From Actinomycetes bacterium (GTDB taxonomy: Bacteria > Actinomycetota > Actinomycetes > Actinomycetales > Actinomycetaceae), in contig JAEZVQ010000038.1 of NCBI GenBank assembly GCA_023420745.1, positions 1 to 16,517 on the forward strand: a stretch of DNA of 16,517 bases. The letters run 5' to 3'. Below the pieces are notes generated by a model that did not search any database, was not told the origin of the DNA, and was given only the letters and a program-made list of their open reading frames with translations. This document shows, piece by piece, positions 8,198-15,595 of this stretch. Both the position numbers and the translations under genes were made by a program. Positions within the stretch are counted from its first letter, which is position 1. Every line of letters begins with the position of its first letter.

Positions 8198-9091
8198 CTA
8201 TTCCGTATCCGGTGCGGTGACGAAGTCGATGAGCGCCTCGACGCAGTGCAGTAGCGAGGTATCGAGGTCGCGATAGTGGCGAACCTTCGACAGCAGCCGT
8301 TTCCACCCCAGCCCAATATCTTCGCGGGTGGCGTGTGGCCAACCTAAGGCGCGCAGTGTACCGACCTTGATGTCGGTGCCGCGGGGGATATCCGGCCATG
8401 CTGTGAGACCGACGCGCTCGGGGCGAATCGCCTGCCATACGTCGACATAGGGGTGACCGAGCACGAGGACGGCATCGGGCCAGCGCTGCATCACGCGCTG
8501 AGCAATACGGTGTTCTTTCGAGCCGGTGACGAGATGATCGGCGAGGACGCCGACGCGGTGGCGCGCGGTGGGAGAAAAGACGTCGAGGACAGCCTCGAGG
8601 TGGTCGATGCCTTCGAGATATTCGACAACGACACCCTCAACGCGCAGGTCATCACCCCAGACATGCTCGATGAGCTCGGCATCGTGGGTGCCCTCGACAA
8701 AAATGCGCGAGGCGCGAGCCACACGCGCGCGAGTAGCCTCCACCGCTCGCGACCCCGATGCCGTGTACAGCCGCTGAGGCTGTGCTGACGGTGATGATAT
8801 GGATGAGGCAGACGGGAGGACGAGTTCGACGGGATGACCGTCGATCCAAAACCCCGCGCCGAGGGGGAACGAACGGCGTCGACCGCGACGATCTTCAAGC
8901 TCGACCACCGTCAGCTCCGCGTGCTTTTCCACCCGCACAATCGCCCCGACAAAACCAGAGGTCGCATCCTCGACGACGAGACCGCGCCGAGCTGGAACTG
9001 GGCGGGATGTTGGGCGTTGAGCTGCCGCCCCCTCGCGGTGCGGATTGGAGTAAAAAATATCGCGACCGTAACGATCAAACACGCCCCTCAT
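8198..9091 (-). CDS. DUF3097 family protein
   Basis: The 297-residue product matches my memory of the DUF3097 family, which is found in Actinobacteria and has no established function. Recognisable blocks are FDRYGRDIF near the N-terminus, RGLVVEDATSGFVGAIVRVEK (36-56; split as RGLVVED and SGFVGAIVRVEK), LEDRRGRRRSFPLGAGFWIDG, ARVARASRIFVEGTHDAELIE (starts 122), GVLADHLVTGSKE (181-193), LVLGHPYVDVWQAI and IPRGTDIKVGTLRALGWPH. The FVEGTHD and VLADHL blocks look like the two acidic motifs of a TOPRIM fold, so nucleic-acid or nucleotide chemistry is possible but unproven. The start is set at the ATG whose complement is 9089-9091, because the family begins with this FDRYGRD sequence; the frame is open further upstream to 9175. 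No Shine-Dalgarno is seen before it. It is a single gene, convergent with hemW and divergent from the transpeptidase gene. Confidence 0.88.
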   Translation of the reverse strand: MRGVFDRYGRDIFYSNPHREGAAAQRPTSRPVPARRGLVVEDATSGFVGAIVRVEKHAELTVVELEDRRGRRRSFPLGAGFWIDGHPVELVLPSASSISSPSAQPQRLYTASGSRAVEATRARVARASRIFVEGTHDAELIEHVWGDDLRVEGVVVEYLEGIDHLEAVLDVFSPTARHRVGVLADHLVTGSKEHRIAQRVMQRWPDAVLVLGHPYVDVWQAIRPERVGLTAWPDIPRGTDIKVGTLRALGWPHATREDIGLGWKRLLSKVRHYRDLDTSLLHCVEALIDFVTAPDTE

Positions 9092-9166
9092 GGTAACAAT
9101 TCGATGACGATTTCGGTGGGCGGGAGGGATTGTGTCTGATCTCGCGCAAATTTTGCCCAATCGCAG

Positions 9167-9196
9167 TTGTTCCACGTCGAAAATATCGCCGACAAT
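9167..9196 (+). promoter_or_regulatory. Promoter of the L,D-transpeptidase gene, likely leaderless
   Basis: TTGTTC (9167-9172) and GACAAT (9191-9196) are separated by 18 bases. The -10 ends six bases before the ATG at 9203, so transcription would begin at or next to the A of the start codon. The only purine-rich stretch before that ATG (AGGGG, 9197-9201) is too close to serve as a ribosome binding site, which supports leaderless translation. An 11-base palindrome, GCAAATTTTGC (9146-9156), lies just upstream in the 111-bp divergent region. Confidence 0.5.
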
Positions 9197-9202
9197 AGGG
9201 GT

Positions 9203-10750
9203 ATGGCTTCTGTGTTTTCCCGTTTCCGACGCCGTGGTGACGTGAGCGCGACGTCGAGCCCGTCTGTCGATCCCGACGCGACGAGTGAGACTGACGGCAC
9301 GAGTGTCAAACCCGCACGTGCGTCGCGACGTCGCCTGATGTGGGGCGTGGGTGCCGTTGTCACCTGTCTGCTCATCCTCGGAGGCAGCAGCACCGCCTAC
9401 GCGGTGACCTATAGCGACCGTGCTTTCCCGCGCACCGTCGTCGCCGGAGTTGACCTGTCAGGGATGACGCGTGAACAAGCGACGCAGGCGCTGACGCGTG
9501 CGGTTGACGAAATGAAATTCTCGACCGTCGTCGACGGCAAGACGCTGGCGACACCTCTGGCGAAAACCGGTGCAGTCGTCGACGTCGACGCCACCATTGA
9601 CGAGGTGTTCTCCACCTATCGTGCCTGGTGGAAACGCGTGGCCTCACTGGTCTCACCAGTTCGCGCTACTGTGCACACGCATATCGACGCTGACGCATTC
9701 GACCGCTATGTTGGCGAACTCATCGAGAGCACAGGGAAGCCAACGGTCAATGCGGCCGTGGCGTTGAACTCCGACGGTAGTGCCTTTGAGGTCACCCCGG
9801 CACAGGAGGGGAAAGCCATTGACCGTGACCAGCTGAGCGACGCGCTGAGCCACGCGGCGACCACCTTGGACACGACAACCGTCGACATCGCCGTTCACGA
9901 TGGTCAGCCGACAGTCACTGACGCCCAAGCGCAGACGGTGGCTGAACACGCCAACGCCATCGTCGCGCTCAATGCCACGATCACCGACGGGATTGAGGAC
10001 TACACCGCCACCGCTGCCGATAAAGCGAAGTGGGTGACGATCGAAGCGGGCAAAGATTCGATCTCCGAGCCGACGATCAATGCCGACGCCGTCAACGCCT
10101 GGGTCAAGCAGGTCGGCGAATCGACGAACGTCGAGATGCAACCGGGCATCCACAACGTCAATATCCGCGGCGACGTGGTATCGACACCAGACGACGGCGT
10201 TATCGGCTACACCGTCAACAATATCGACGCTGTGGCGAGTGCGATTGTCACCGCATTCACCAACCGCACGGACTACTCCGGCGACTTTGACTACGACCGG
10301 ACGGAACCGACCTTCACCGAACGCCTCATTGCCGACGGTGCCGAAAATCTCATCTACCAAGCAGCACCCGGTGAACACTGGGTCGACATCAATCTGTCGA
10401 ACGCCACGGTCACCGCCTACGAAGGCGCGACGGTGGTGCAAGGTCCGATGCCGATGGTGCCCGGCGCACCCGGGATGGAAACCGTCACCGGCGTTTTCAA
10501 GGTCTGGCACAAGACACCGGAGCAGACCATGAGTGGCTACAACCTTGACGGCAGCCGCTACTCGACGCCGGGTGTGCCCTGGGTGACCTACTTCCACGGA
10601 AACTACGCCATGCACGGCGCCCCGTGGCGCACATCATTCGGATGGAGCGGCCCGGGCGGGTCGCACGGCTGCGTCAATATGAGGGTATCGGACGCGGAAT
10701 ACATCTACCATTTCGCACCGGTTGGCACGATTGTCGTCAGCCACTACTGA
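9203..10750 (+). CDS. Membrane-anchored L,D-transpeptidase with peptidoglycan-binding-like repeats
   Basis: This enzyme family forms 3-3 cross-links in peptidoglycan (or attaches proteins to it) outside the cytoplasmic membrane, using a cysteine nucleophile. The 515-residue product has a short cytoplasmic Ser/Thr/Arg-rich tail (1-45), one membrane helix (46-68, MWGVGAVVTCLLILGGSSTA), and an extracellular part. The latter holds PG_binding_4-like modules with GVDLSGMTREQATQAL (82-97) and VTPAQEGKAIDRDQLSDAL (198-216), another acidic helical region, and the C-terminal YkuD domain (about 390-515) with MHGAPW (His471) and SHGCVNM (487-493; catalytic Cys490). All catalytic residues are present. The ATG at 9203 is preferred to the in-frame TTG at 9167, which is inside the likely -35 box. 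It is a single gene; hrcA begins after its own promoter. This is a type of class common in Actinobacteria and Firmicutes; the exact physiological role is inferred. Confidence 0.93.
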   Translation: MASVFSRFRRRGDVSATSSPSVDPDATSETDGTSVKPARASRRRLMWGVGAVVTCLLILGGSSTAYAVTYSDRAFPRTVVAGVDLSGMTREQATQALTRAVDEMKFSTVVDGKTLATPLAKTGAVVDVDATIDEVFSTYRAWWKRVASLVSPVRATVHTHIDADAFDRYVGELIESTGKPTVNAAVALNSDGSAFEVTPAQEGKAIDRDQLSDALSHAATTLDTTTVDIAVHDGQPTVTDAQAQTVAEHANAIVALNATITDGIEDYTATAADKAKWVTIEAGKDSISEPTINADAVNAWVKQVGESTNVEMQPGIHNVNIRGDVVSTPDDGVIGYTVNNIDAVASAIVTAFTNRTDYSGDFDYDRTEPTFTERLIADGAENLIYQAAPGEHWVDINLSNATVTAYEGATVVQGPMPMVPGAPGMETVTGVFKVWHKTPEQTMSGYNLDGSRYSTPGVPWVTYFHGNYAMHGAPWRTSFGWSGPGGSHGCVNMRVSDAEYIYHFAPVGTIVVSHY

Positions 10751-10789
10751 TCGCTGACCGTCCGAGCCGCTCACACCCTCACGCTCACG

Positions 10790-10819
10790 TTCGCCGAAAC
10801 CTGCAACCGAGAGTAGACT
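10790..10819 (+). promoter_or_regulatory. hrcA core promoter
   Basis: TAGACT (10814-10819) is a strong TANNNT -10 box; TTCGCC (10790-10795) at 18 bases spacing is a modest -35. The last T of the -10 is also the first base of the CIRCE operator, so bound HrcA repressor would cover the transcription start. The same TAGACT hexamer is found before phoH. The 10751-10789 stretch after the transpeptidase gene shows no clear terminator. Confidence 0.6.
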
Positions 10820-10845
10820 TAGCACTCGGAATCATCGAGTGCTAA
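10819..10845 (+). promoter_or_regulatory. CIRCE operator (HrcA binding site)
   Basis: The site reads TTAGCACTC - 9 bases - GAGTGCTAA, an exact match to the consensus CIRCE inverted repeat. It starts at the end of the hrcA -10 box and ends 16 bases before the hrcA ATG. CIRCE is bound by the repressor HrcA, which is itself folded by GroEL, so repression is lost when heat occupies the chaperonin. It should control hrcA and, by readthrough, dnaJ and perhaps rsmE. Confidence 0.97.
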
Positions 10846-10861
10846 ACGCGTGGGAAGGGAT

Positions 10862-11881
10862 ATGGACACCTCGTCTCGACGTCTTGACGTCCTCAAAGCC
10901 GTGGTCGCACACTACGTGTCGACACGCGAGCCGGTGGGGTCGCGCGCGATCGTCGAGCATTATGACCTCGGCGTGTCGCCGGCGACGATTCGCAACGACA
11001 TGGCGGTGCTCGAAGAACAGGGGTACATTTACCAGCCCCACACCTCCGCCGGGCGGATCCCGACAAAACTCGGGTACCGGCTGTTCGTCGACCGACTCGC
11101 TCAGGTCAAACCGATGTCCGAGCCTGAGCGCCGTGCCATCGAATCCTTCCTCGCTGACGCGGTCGATATTGACGAGGTGATCGAAGGAACTGTGCGACTG
11201 CTGTCGCAGCTGACCCGCCAGGTCGCCGTGGTTGAGTATCCGCGTCCCACCTCCGCTCGGATGGTTCGCGTTGAACTCGTTGAGCTGTCCGAACACGCCC
11301 TACTCGTGGTGGTTATCTGCGACGACGGCAGTGTCGATCAGCGGGTGGTAGTGACGCCGGTGGGGGACGAGTATCACATCGACGAGGTGCGTCGCCGCGT
11401 CAATGACCTCCTCGTCGGGATCAGTGTCGACGACGTCGAACGCGTCGCGGTCGCTCAGCGGCGCCACGATCCAGTGGGGGGACCCAGTATTGAGCGCGTT
11501 GTCCTCGATGCTGTGGCTGACACGGTGCGCGCACGTGCCTCCCAGCGGGTGGTGGTTGCGGGAACCGGGAACCTCGCGCGCTCAGGACACGATTTCCACC
11601 ACTCCATCGTTCCCGTCCTCGACGCACTCGAAGAGCAGGTGGCGCTGCTGCGCCTGTTCTCCCACATGACCCCCCAGCGCGACGTCACCGTGTCAATCGG
11701 TGACGAGAACCAGCACGACGGGTTAGCAGAAGCGTCCATCGTCACCGGAACCTACGGCGACGACCATCAGCGAGCGCACCTTGCCGTCATCGGTCCGATG
11801 CGGATGGACTACGCGGGGGCGATGAGTGCCGTCCACGCGATTGGCGGCTACCTCTCGCACTTCATCAGCCAACGGCGCTAA
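10862..11881 (+). CDS. hrcA: Heat-inducible transcription repressor HrcA
   Basis: HrcA represses chaperone genes by binding CIRCE. The 339-residue product has the N-terminal winged helix-turn-helix (residues 3-66: SSRRLDVLKAVVAHYV, EPVGSRAI, GVSPATIRNDMAVLEEQGYI, QPHTSAGRIPTKLGYRLFVD), followed by the GAF-like inserted dimerisation region and the C-terminal IGPMRMDYAGAMSAV segment typical of HrcA. A perfect CIRCE lies in its own promoter, so it is autoregulated. The ATG at 10862 is chosen because the conserved sequence starts right there and a purine-rich GGGAAGGG (10852-10859) precedes it, though the spacing is short; an in-frame GTG at 10850 is the alternative and would add four residues. 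dnaJ follows after 98 bases with no visible gene or terminator, giving the usual hrcA-dnaJ pair. Confidence 0.96.
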   Translation: MDTSSRRLDVLKAVVAHYVSTREPVGSRAIVEHYDLGVSPATIRNDMAVLEEQGYIYQPHTSAGRIPTKLGYRLFVDRLAQVKPMSEPERRAIESFLADAVDIDEVIEGTVRLLSQLTRQVAVVEYPRPTSARMVRVELVELSEHALLVVVICDDGSVDQRVVVTPVGDEYHIDEVRRRVNDLLVGISVDDVERVAVAQRRHDPVGGPSIERVVLDAVADTVRARASQRVVVAGTGNLARSGHDFHHSIVPVLDALEEQVALLRLFSHMTPQRDVTVSIGDENQHDGLAEASIVTGTYGDDHQRAHLAVIGPMRMDYAGAMSAVHAIGGYLSHFISQRR

Positions 11882-11979
11882 CCGCCACCACGGCAGCAGC
11901 GCCCCGGAGAGCAGTAACCGCGACACGAGCGACCACACAGCAACGTGACACCACGAGAGACGACGAGTAGGACAAACGA
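11882..11979. other. Spacer between hrcA and dnaJ
   Basis: This 98-base gap holds only the dnaJ ribosome binding site (AGGA, 11969-11972). I see no gene, hairpin terminator, second CIRCE or clear promoter, so dnaJ is most simply transcribed from the hrcA promoter. Confidence 0.5.
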
Positions 11980-13080
11980 GTGAACGACGATTACTACGAC
12001 ATCCTCGGCGTATCGAAAGACGCCAGCGCCGACGAGATTAAGAAAGCCTACCGCAAGCTCTCCCGCAAACTTCACCCCGACATTGCCGGGCCGGAGCATG
12101 AGGAAGAGTTCAAGCGGGTTGCCGTCGCCTACGAGACGCTGTCGAATCCGCAAAAGCGGCGTGCCTACGACAACGGGGGGATGGGCGGGCACGCCGACTT
12201 CTCCTTCGACGACATCTTCTCCACCTTCTTCGGTGGGATGGGCGGTACTGGCGGGCCGGTTCCGCGCGGACGACGTGGACAAGACGCCCTCGTCGCACTC
12301 GAAGTCGACCTCGCCACCGTGGCGTTTGGCGCCACCCGCGACCTCACCATCGACACCGCGGTGCGCTGCCCGGTGTGTGACGGGTCGTGCTGTAAACCCG
12401 GCACCTCGCCGCGCACCTGCACCCAGTGCCACGGGTCGGGTATGGTGCGGCGAGTTCAACGCACCATCCTCGGTGAAATGACAACCCAGTCGCCGTGTGC
12501 CGCGTGCGGCGGTCACGGCACCGTCATCGCTGACCCGTGTGACGAATGCGGTGGTGAAGGACGGGTGCACGCCCAGCGCACCCTGAAAGTCGACGTGCCC
12601 GCCGGCGTGGAACACGGCACCCGGCTGCGGCTGACCGGTCAGGGGGAAGCCGGTCCCGGCGGGGGTGCCTACGGCGACCTCTACGTCGAGATTCGCGAAC
12701 GCCAACACCCGATCTTCGCCCGGCACGGCGACGACCTGATTACCACCTTGACGATCCCGATGACCGCCGCGGTTCTCGGCACCACGGTGACCCTCGACAC
12801 CCTCGACGGCACGCGAGATGTCACCGTCGCGCCGGGGACGCAGCCCTTCGACGAGATCGTCCTCGACGGTTTGGGAATCACCCATCTGCGCCGACGCGGT
12901 CGCGGTGACCTCCGCGTCCAAGTCGCCGTGGAAATCCCCACGAAACTCAGCGGCAAAGAACGCGAACTTATCGAAGAACTCGCCACGCTACGCGGGGAAG
13001 ACACCCCGGACGCGGCGTCAATCGGACACCATACGACCGGCGGATTCTTCTCGGCACTGCGCGATAAGTTCACCCGATGA
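11980..13080 (+). CDS. dnaJ: Chaperone protein DnaJ (hrcA-linked, DnaJ2 type)
   Basis: DnaJ delivers unfolded substrates to DnaK and stimulates its ATPase. The 366-residue product has the J domain (1-66) with the essential HPD motif at 32-34, a short Gly/Phe linker (67-100, [16 protein letters not shown]), a zinc-binding domain (130-194) with four cysteine pairs, and the C-terminal substrate-binding domain. Zinc motifs are CPVCDGSC (130-137), CTQCHGSG (147-154), CAACGGHG (173-180) and CDECGGEG (187-194). The first differs from CXXCXGXG: Cys replaces the last Gly at 137 and another Cys follows at 138. The GTG start at 11980 has AGGA (11969-11972) 7 bases upstream. Linkage to hrcA marks it as the second DnaJ usual in actinobacteria, another dnaJ being expected beside dnaK. 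Its stop overlaps the rsmE start (ATGA). Confidence 0.95.
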   Translation: MNDDYYDILGVSKDASADEIKKAYRKLSRKLHPDIAGPEHEEEFKRVAVAYETLSNPQKRRAYDNGGMGGHADFSFDDIFSTFFGGMGGTGGPVPRGRRGQDALVALEVDLATVAFGATRDLTIDTAVRCPVCDGSCCKPGTSPRTCTQCHGSGMVRRVQRTILGEMTTQSPCAACGGHGTVIADPCDECGGEGRVHAQRTLKVDVPAGVEHGTRLRLTGQGEAGPGGGAYGDLYVEIRERQHPIFARHGDDLITTLTIPMTAAVLGTTVTLDTLDGTRDVTVAPGTQPFDEIVLDGLGITHLRRRGRGDLRVQVAVEIPTKLSGKERELIEELATLRGEDTPDAASIGHHTTGGFFSALRDKFTR

Positions 13081-13880
13081 CCGCGCCAGTTTTTCTCGCC
13101 CTCACCCCTGGGCAGGTGCCCGGGGTTGGACAGACGCTGACGATCACCGGCTCCGAAGCCCACCATATGGCAGTGATGCGGTTGAATGCGGGGGAGCGCA
13201 TCGACCTCGTTGACGGTGAAGGGACGCGCGCCCGCGCAGTCGTGCGCCACTGTGAGCGTCGGTGCGCCGAAGTCGAGATCCTCGACGTCACGACCGATGA
13301 GGTTGCCTCGCCCCGCCTCATTATGGTGCAGGCACTGGCAAAAGGAGGGCGCGACCAGCACGCTATTGAAATGGCGACAGAAATCGGTGTCGACACCATT
13401 GTCGCGTGGCAGTCGCAGCGCTCCATTGTGCGCTGGGAACACGCGAGTGTCGACCGCCACCTCGGCAAGTGGCGCGACACCGTCGTCGCGGCGACGAAAC
13501 AGTCGAGACGCGCGAGCCTGCCGCAGCTGGGCTTCGCCGCGAACGTTCGCCAGGTCATCGAGCGCGTGCGGGAGGCGGGTGGTGATGACGTCATCGTTCT
13601 CGTGCTCCACGAAAGTGCCACCACCCCGGTAACCGAAGTCGTCACTCAAGCGAAACCAGCGTCGGCGATTGCCGTCGTCGTCGGCCCCGAAGGCGGTATT
13701 ACCGACGCGGAACTCGGCGAGTTTAGCGACAGTGGAGCGCACGTCGTCGTCATTGGCAACACCGTCATGCGGGCCTCGACAGCCGGCGTCGTCGGGTTGA
13801 GTGCGGCTCGGGCACTGGCGGGGCACCTGTGGTCGGACACCGCGAGCGAGCGCACGCCGACAGCACCGAGCGCGCGGTAG
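13077..13880 (+). CDS. rsmE: 16S rRNA (uracil(1498)-N(3))-methyltransferase
   Basis: RsmE methylates U1498 of 16S rRNA, in the decoding region of the 30S subunit, with S-adenosylmethionine. It belongs to the SPOUT (trefoil-knot) class. The 267-residue product has the N-terminal PUA-like domain with [23 protein letters not shown] (split: [21 protein letters not shown]; 25-47), the QALAKGGR and [16 protein letters not shown] segments, [15 protein letters not shown] (131-145), and the knot: [14 protein letters not shown] (200-213) and [11 protein letters not shown] (226-236). The knot motif differs from the E. coli type (LRTETA) but keeps the Arg. The ATG overlaps the dnaJ stop by four bases, so it is translated with dnaJ and likely shares its heat-shock transcript. 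Its TAG stop is also the first half of the likely phoH -10 box. Confidence 0.95.
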   Translation: MTAPVFLALTPGQVPGVGQTLTITGSEAHHMAVMRLNAGERIDLVDGEGTRARAVVRHCERRCAEVEILDVTTDEVASPRLIMVQALAKGGRDQHAIEMATEIGVDTIVAWQSQRSIVRWEHASVDRHLGKWRDTVVAATKQSRRASLPQLGFAANVRQVIERVREAGGDDVIVLVLHESATTPVTEVVTQAKPASAIAVVVGPEGGITDAELGEFSDSGAHVVVIGNTVMRASTAGVVGLSAARALAGHLWSDTASERTPTAPSAR

Positions 13881-13883
13881 ACT
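13878..13883 (+). promoter_or_regulatory. Candidate -10 box of phoH overlapping the rsmE stop codon
   Basis: TAGACT here is identical to the hrcA -10. Its first three bases are the rsmE stop codon. It lies nine bases before the phoH ATG, so a transcript would begin about three bases before or at the start codon. No Shine-Dalgarno sequence is visible before phoH, which fits leaderless translation. The -35 region (around 13854-13860) is weak. Confidence 0.5.
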
Positions 13884-13892
13884 GCCAAGCGT

Positions 13893-15053
13893 ATGCAACC
13901 TCTCAGTGAACCTTCGCCCGCAGTGCCTCCGGCTGCGCCCGCTCCCGCTTCGGCGGCGACTTCCCCTACTTCGGCTGCGTCTTCTTCTATGCCGAGCGAG
14001 ACGCCGCCGCTGAGCCGCGTCGAGATTGAGATTCCCAGCGGGCTTGATCCAGTCACGGTGTTTGGCACCTCCGACGAGGTGCTGCGTAGCATTGAACGCG
14101 GTTTCCCGGACCTCAGCGTCGGTGTCATCGACCGCACCATCACCTTGACCGGGCATGACGAAAACCTGCGGATGGCGTGCGACCTCGTGCGCGAACTCGT
14201 GTCGCTGGCACAATCTGGACAATACCTCAACAGCGAAACCGTGGATCGCGCCATCGAACTGCTGTCGCGCACGTCGAGCGTCAGTGTCGAGTCGACGACC
14301 GAAATCCTCAACGTTCGCGACCAGTCGATTCGCGCGAAAACCCCCGGGCAGCAGCGCTATGTTGACCTCATTGCCGCCAACACCATCGTGTTTGGAATCG
14401 GCCCAGCGGGGACGGGGAAAACCTACCTTGCAATGGCGATGGCCGTGTCGGCGCTACTTACCGGGAAAGTACGGCGCATTATCCTCACCCGACCGGCTGT
14501 AGAAGCCGGAGAATCACTGGGATTCCTCCCTGGAACCTTGACGGAAAAGATCGACCCGTATCTGCGTCCCCTCTACGACGCGTTGAACGACATGATGGAC
14601 CCTGAGGTGCTACCGCGCCTCATCGCCGCGGGAACCATTGAGGTCGCGCCGTTGGCATACATGCGCGGGCGCACCCTCAACGACGCTTTCATTATTTTGG
14701 ACGAGGCACAAAACACCACCGCCTCGCAGATGAAGATGTTTTTGACGCGACTTGGATTTGGCTCCACCATCGTGGTCACCGGTGACGCATCGCAAGTCGA
14801 TCTCCCCGGCAACACCCGTTCGGGTCTTCGCACCGCGCAAGAAATTCTCGGCGGGATTGACGGCATCGAGTTTTGTCAGCTGACCTCCGATGACGTGGTG
14901 CGCCACCGGCTTGTCGCCGACATTATCGACGCCTACCAGCGCTGGGACGAAGACGGCGAGGCGATGCGACACGAGCGCGCTCGTCGCTCACGCGCCTTGG
15001 ATGATCGCTCCTCGCACTCGTATTCACGATCCGCACCTCGATCCCGCTACTGA
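13893..15053 (+). CDS. phoH: PhoH-family ATPase (PhoH-like protein)
   Basis: PhoH-like proteins are cytoplasmic ATPases of RNA-helicase-like fold, usually linked to ybeY and thought to act in RNA metabolism. The 386-residue product has a Pro/Ala/Ser-rich, probably disordered N-terminal tail (1-40), a region with a KH-like look ([33 protein letters not shown]), and the PhoH domain: [13 protein letters not shown], Walker A GPAGTGKT (170-177), [18 protein letters not shown], Walker [10 protein letters not shown] (266-274), and [21 protein letters not shown]. The C-terminal 27 residues are a basic Ser/Arg-rich tail. The ATG at 13893 is 12 bases after rsmE and has no ribosome binding site; a likely -10 precedes it. 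An in-frame ATG at 13989 would remove most of the tail but also lacks a binding site. ybeY follows after 43 bases. Confidence 0.95.
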   Translation: MQPLSEPSPAVPPAAPAPASAATSPTSAASSSMPSETPPLSRVEIEIPSGLDPVTVFGTSDEVLRSIERGFPDLSVGVIDRTITLTGHDENLRMACDLVRELVSLAQSGQYLNSETVDRAIELLSRTSSVSVESTTEILNVRDQSIRAKTPGQQRYVDLIAANTIVFGIGPAGTGKTYLAMAMAVSALLTGKVRRIILTRPAVEAGESLGFLPGTLTEKIDPYLRPLYDALNDMMDPEVLPRLIAAGTIEVAPLAYMRGRTLNDAFIILDEAQNTTASQMKMFLTRLGFGSTIVVTGDASQVDLPGNTRSGLRTAQEILGGIDGIEFCQLTSDDVVRHRLVADIIDAYQRWDEDGEAMRHERARRSRALDDRSSHSYSRSAPRSRY

Positions 15054-15096
15054 ACTCACACTGCTCCCGAACTTGTCACCGAAAGAGGCCGTCACG

Positions 15097-15555
15097 ATGA
15101 GTATCGACGTGGTTAACGAAACGAGTGAACACGTTGACGTCGCGGAGTTTCGCGACCTCGCGTTATTCGTTCTCAACCAGCTCCACGTATCCCCGGAAGC
15201 GGAGCTGGCGATCATGTTCATCGACCCCGAGCCGATGGAAGAACTCCACGTCAAGTGGCTCGACCTGCCCGGTCCGACCGACGTGATGAGCTTTCCCATG
15301 GACGAATTACGCCCCGGACATCCATCACACCCGACACCGCCGGGTACTCTCGGCGATGTGGTGATCTGTCCTCAAGTTGCCGCACGTCAAGCACTCGACG
15401 CCGGTCATTCTGCGGCCGAGGAGATGCTGCTGCTCGCTGTCCACGGAATGCTCCACCTGCTCGGCTATGACCATGCTGAGCCAGCACAGGAGCGCGAAAT
15501 GTTTGCCCTGCAACGCCAGCTGCTGCTAGCGTTCCTTGCCTCGCGCGAAAGCTAA
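15097..15555 (+). CDS. ybeY: Endoribonuclease YbeY (rRNA maturation factor)
   Basis: YbeY is a zinc-dependent single-strand endoribonuclease needed for 16S rRNA 3'-end maturation and 70S quality control. The 152-residue product is of normal length. It has the family's middle signature DVMSFPMDE (62-70), [10 protein letters not shown] (83-92) and the zinc motif [11 protein letters not shown] with His116, His120 and His126. The ATG at 15097 has GAAAGAGG (15081-15088) 8 bases upstream; the frame is open further upstream, but that part overlaps phoH and shows no homology. Gene order phoH-ybeY-CorC is conserved across many bacteria, and the shared role in ribosome maturation with rsmE upstream fits an operon. 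Confidence 0.96.
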   Translation: MSIDVVNETSEHVDVAEFRDLALFVLNQLHVSPEAELAIMFIDPEPMEELHVKWLDLPGPTDVMSFPMDELRPGHPSHPTPPGTLGDVVICPQVAARQALDAGHSAAEEMLLLAVHGMLHLLGYDHAEPAQEREMFALQRQLLLAFLASRES

Positions 15556-15595
15556 CCCAGGATCTCCCTCCCCTGAGAAAGGATGATGCACCGCA

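Noticed and set aside
9653..10615. 320-codon minus-strand open frame inside the L,D-transpeptidase gene
   Set aside because: It is antisense to a gene with intact catalytic residues, and its sequence shows no family resemblance.
10837..10862. GTG at 10850 as the hrcA start
   Set aside because: It lacks an upstream ribosome binding site and the family begins at the ATG at 10862; kept as a minor alternative.
12681..14222. 513-codon minus-strand open frame across dnaJ, rsmE and phoH
   Set aside because: It covers three genes with strong family motifs on the plus strand and has no recognisable domain itself; long antisense frames are common in GC-rich coding DNA.
14890..15096. Upstream extension of ybeY into phoH
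   Set aside because: The extra 69 codons overlap the conserved end of phoH and show no YbeY similarity; the ATG at 15097 has a good ribosome binding site.
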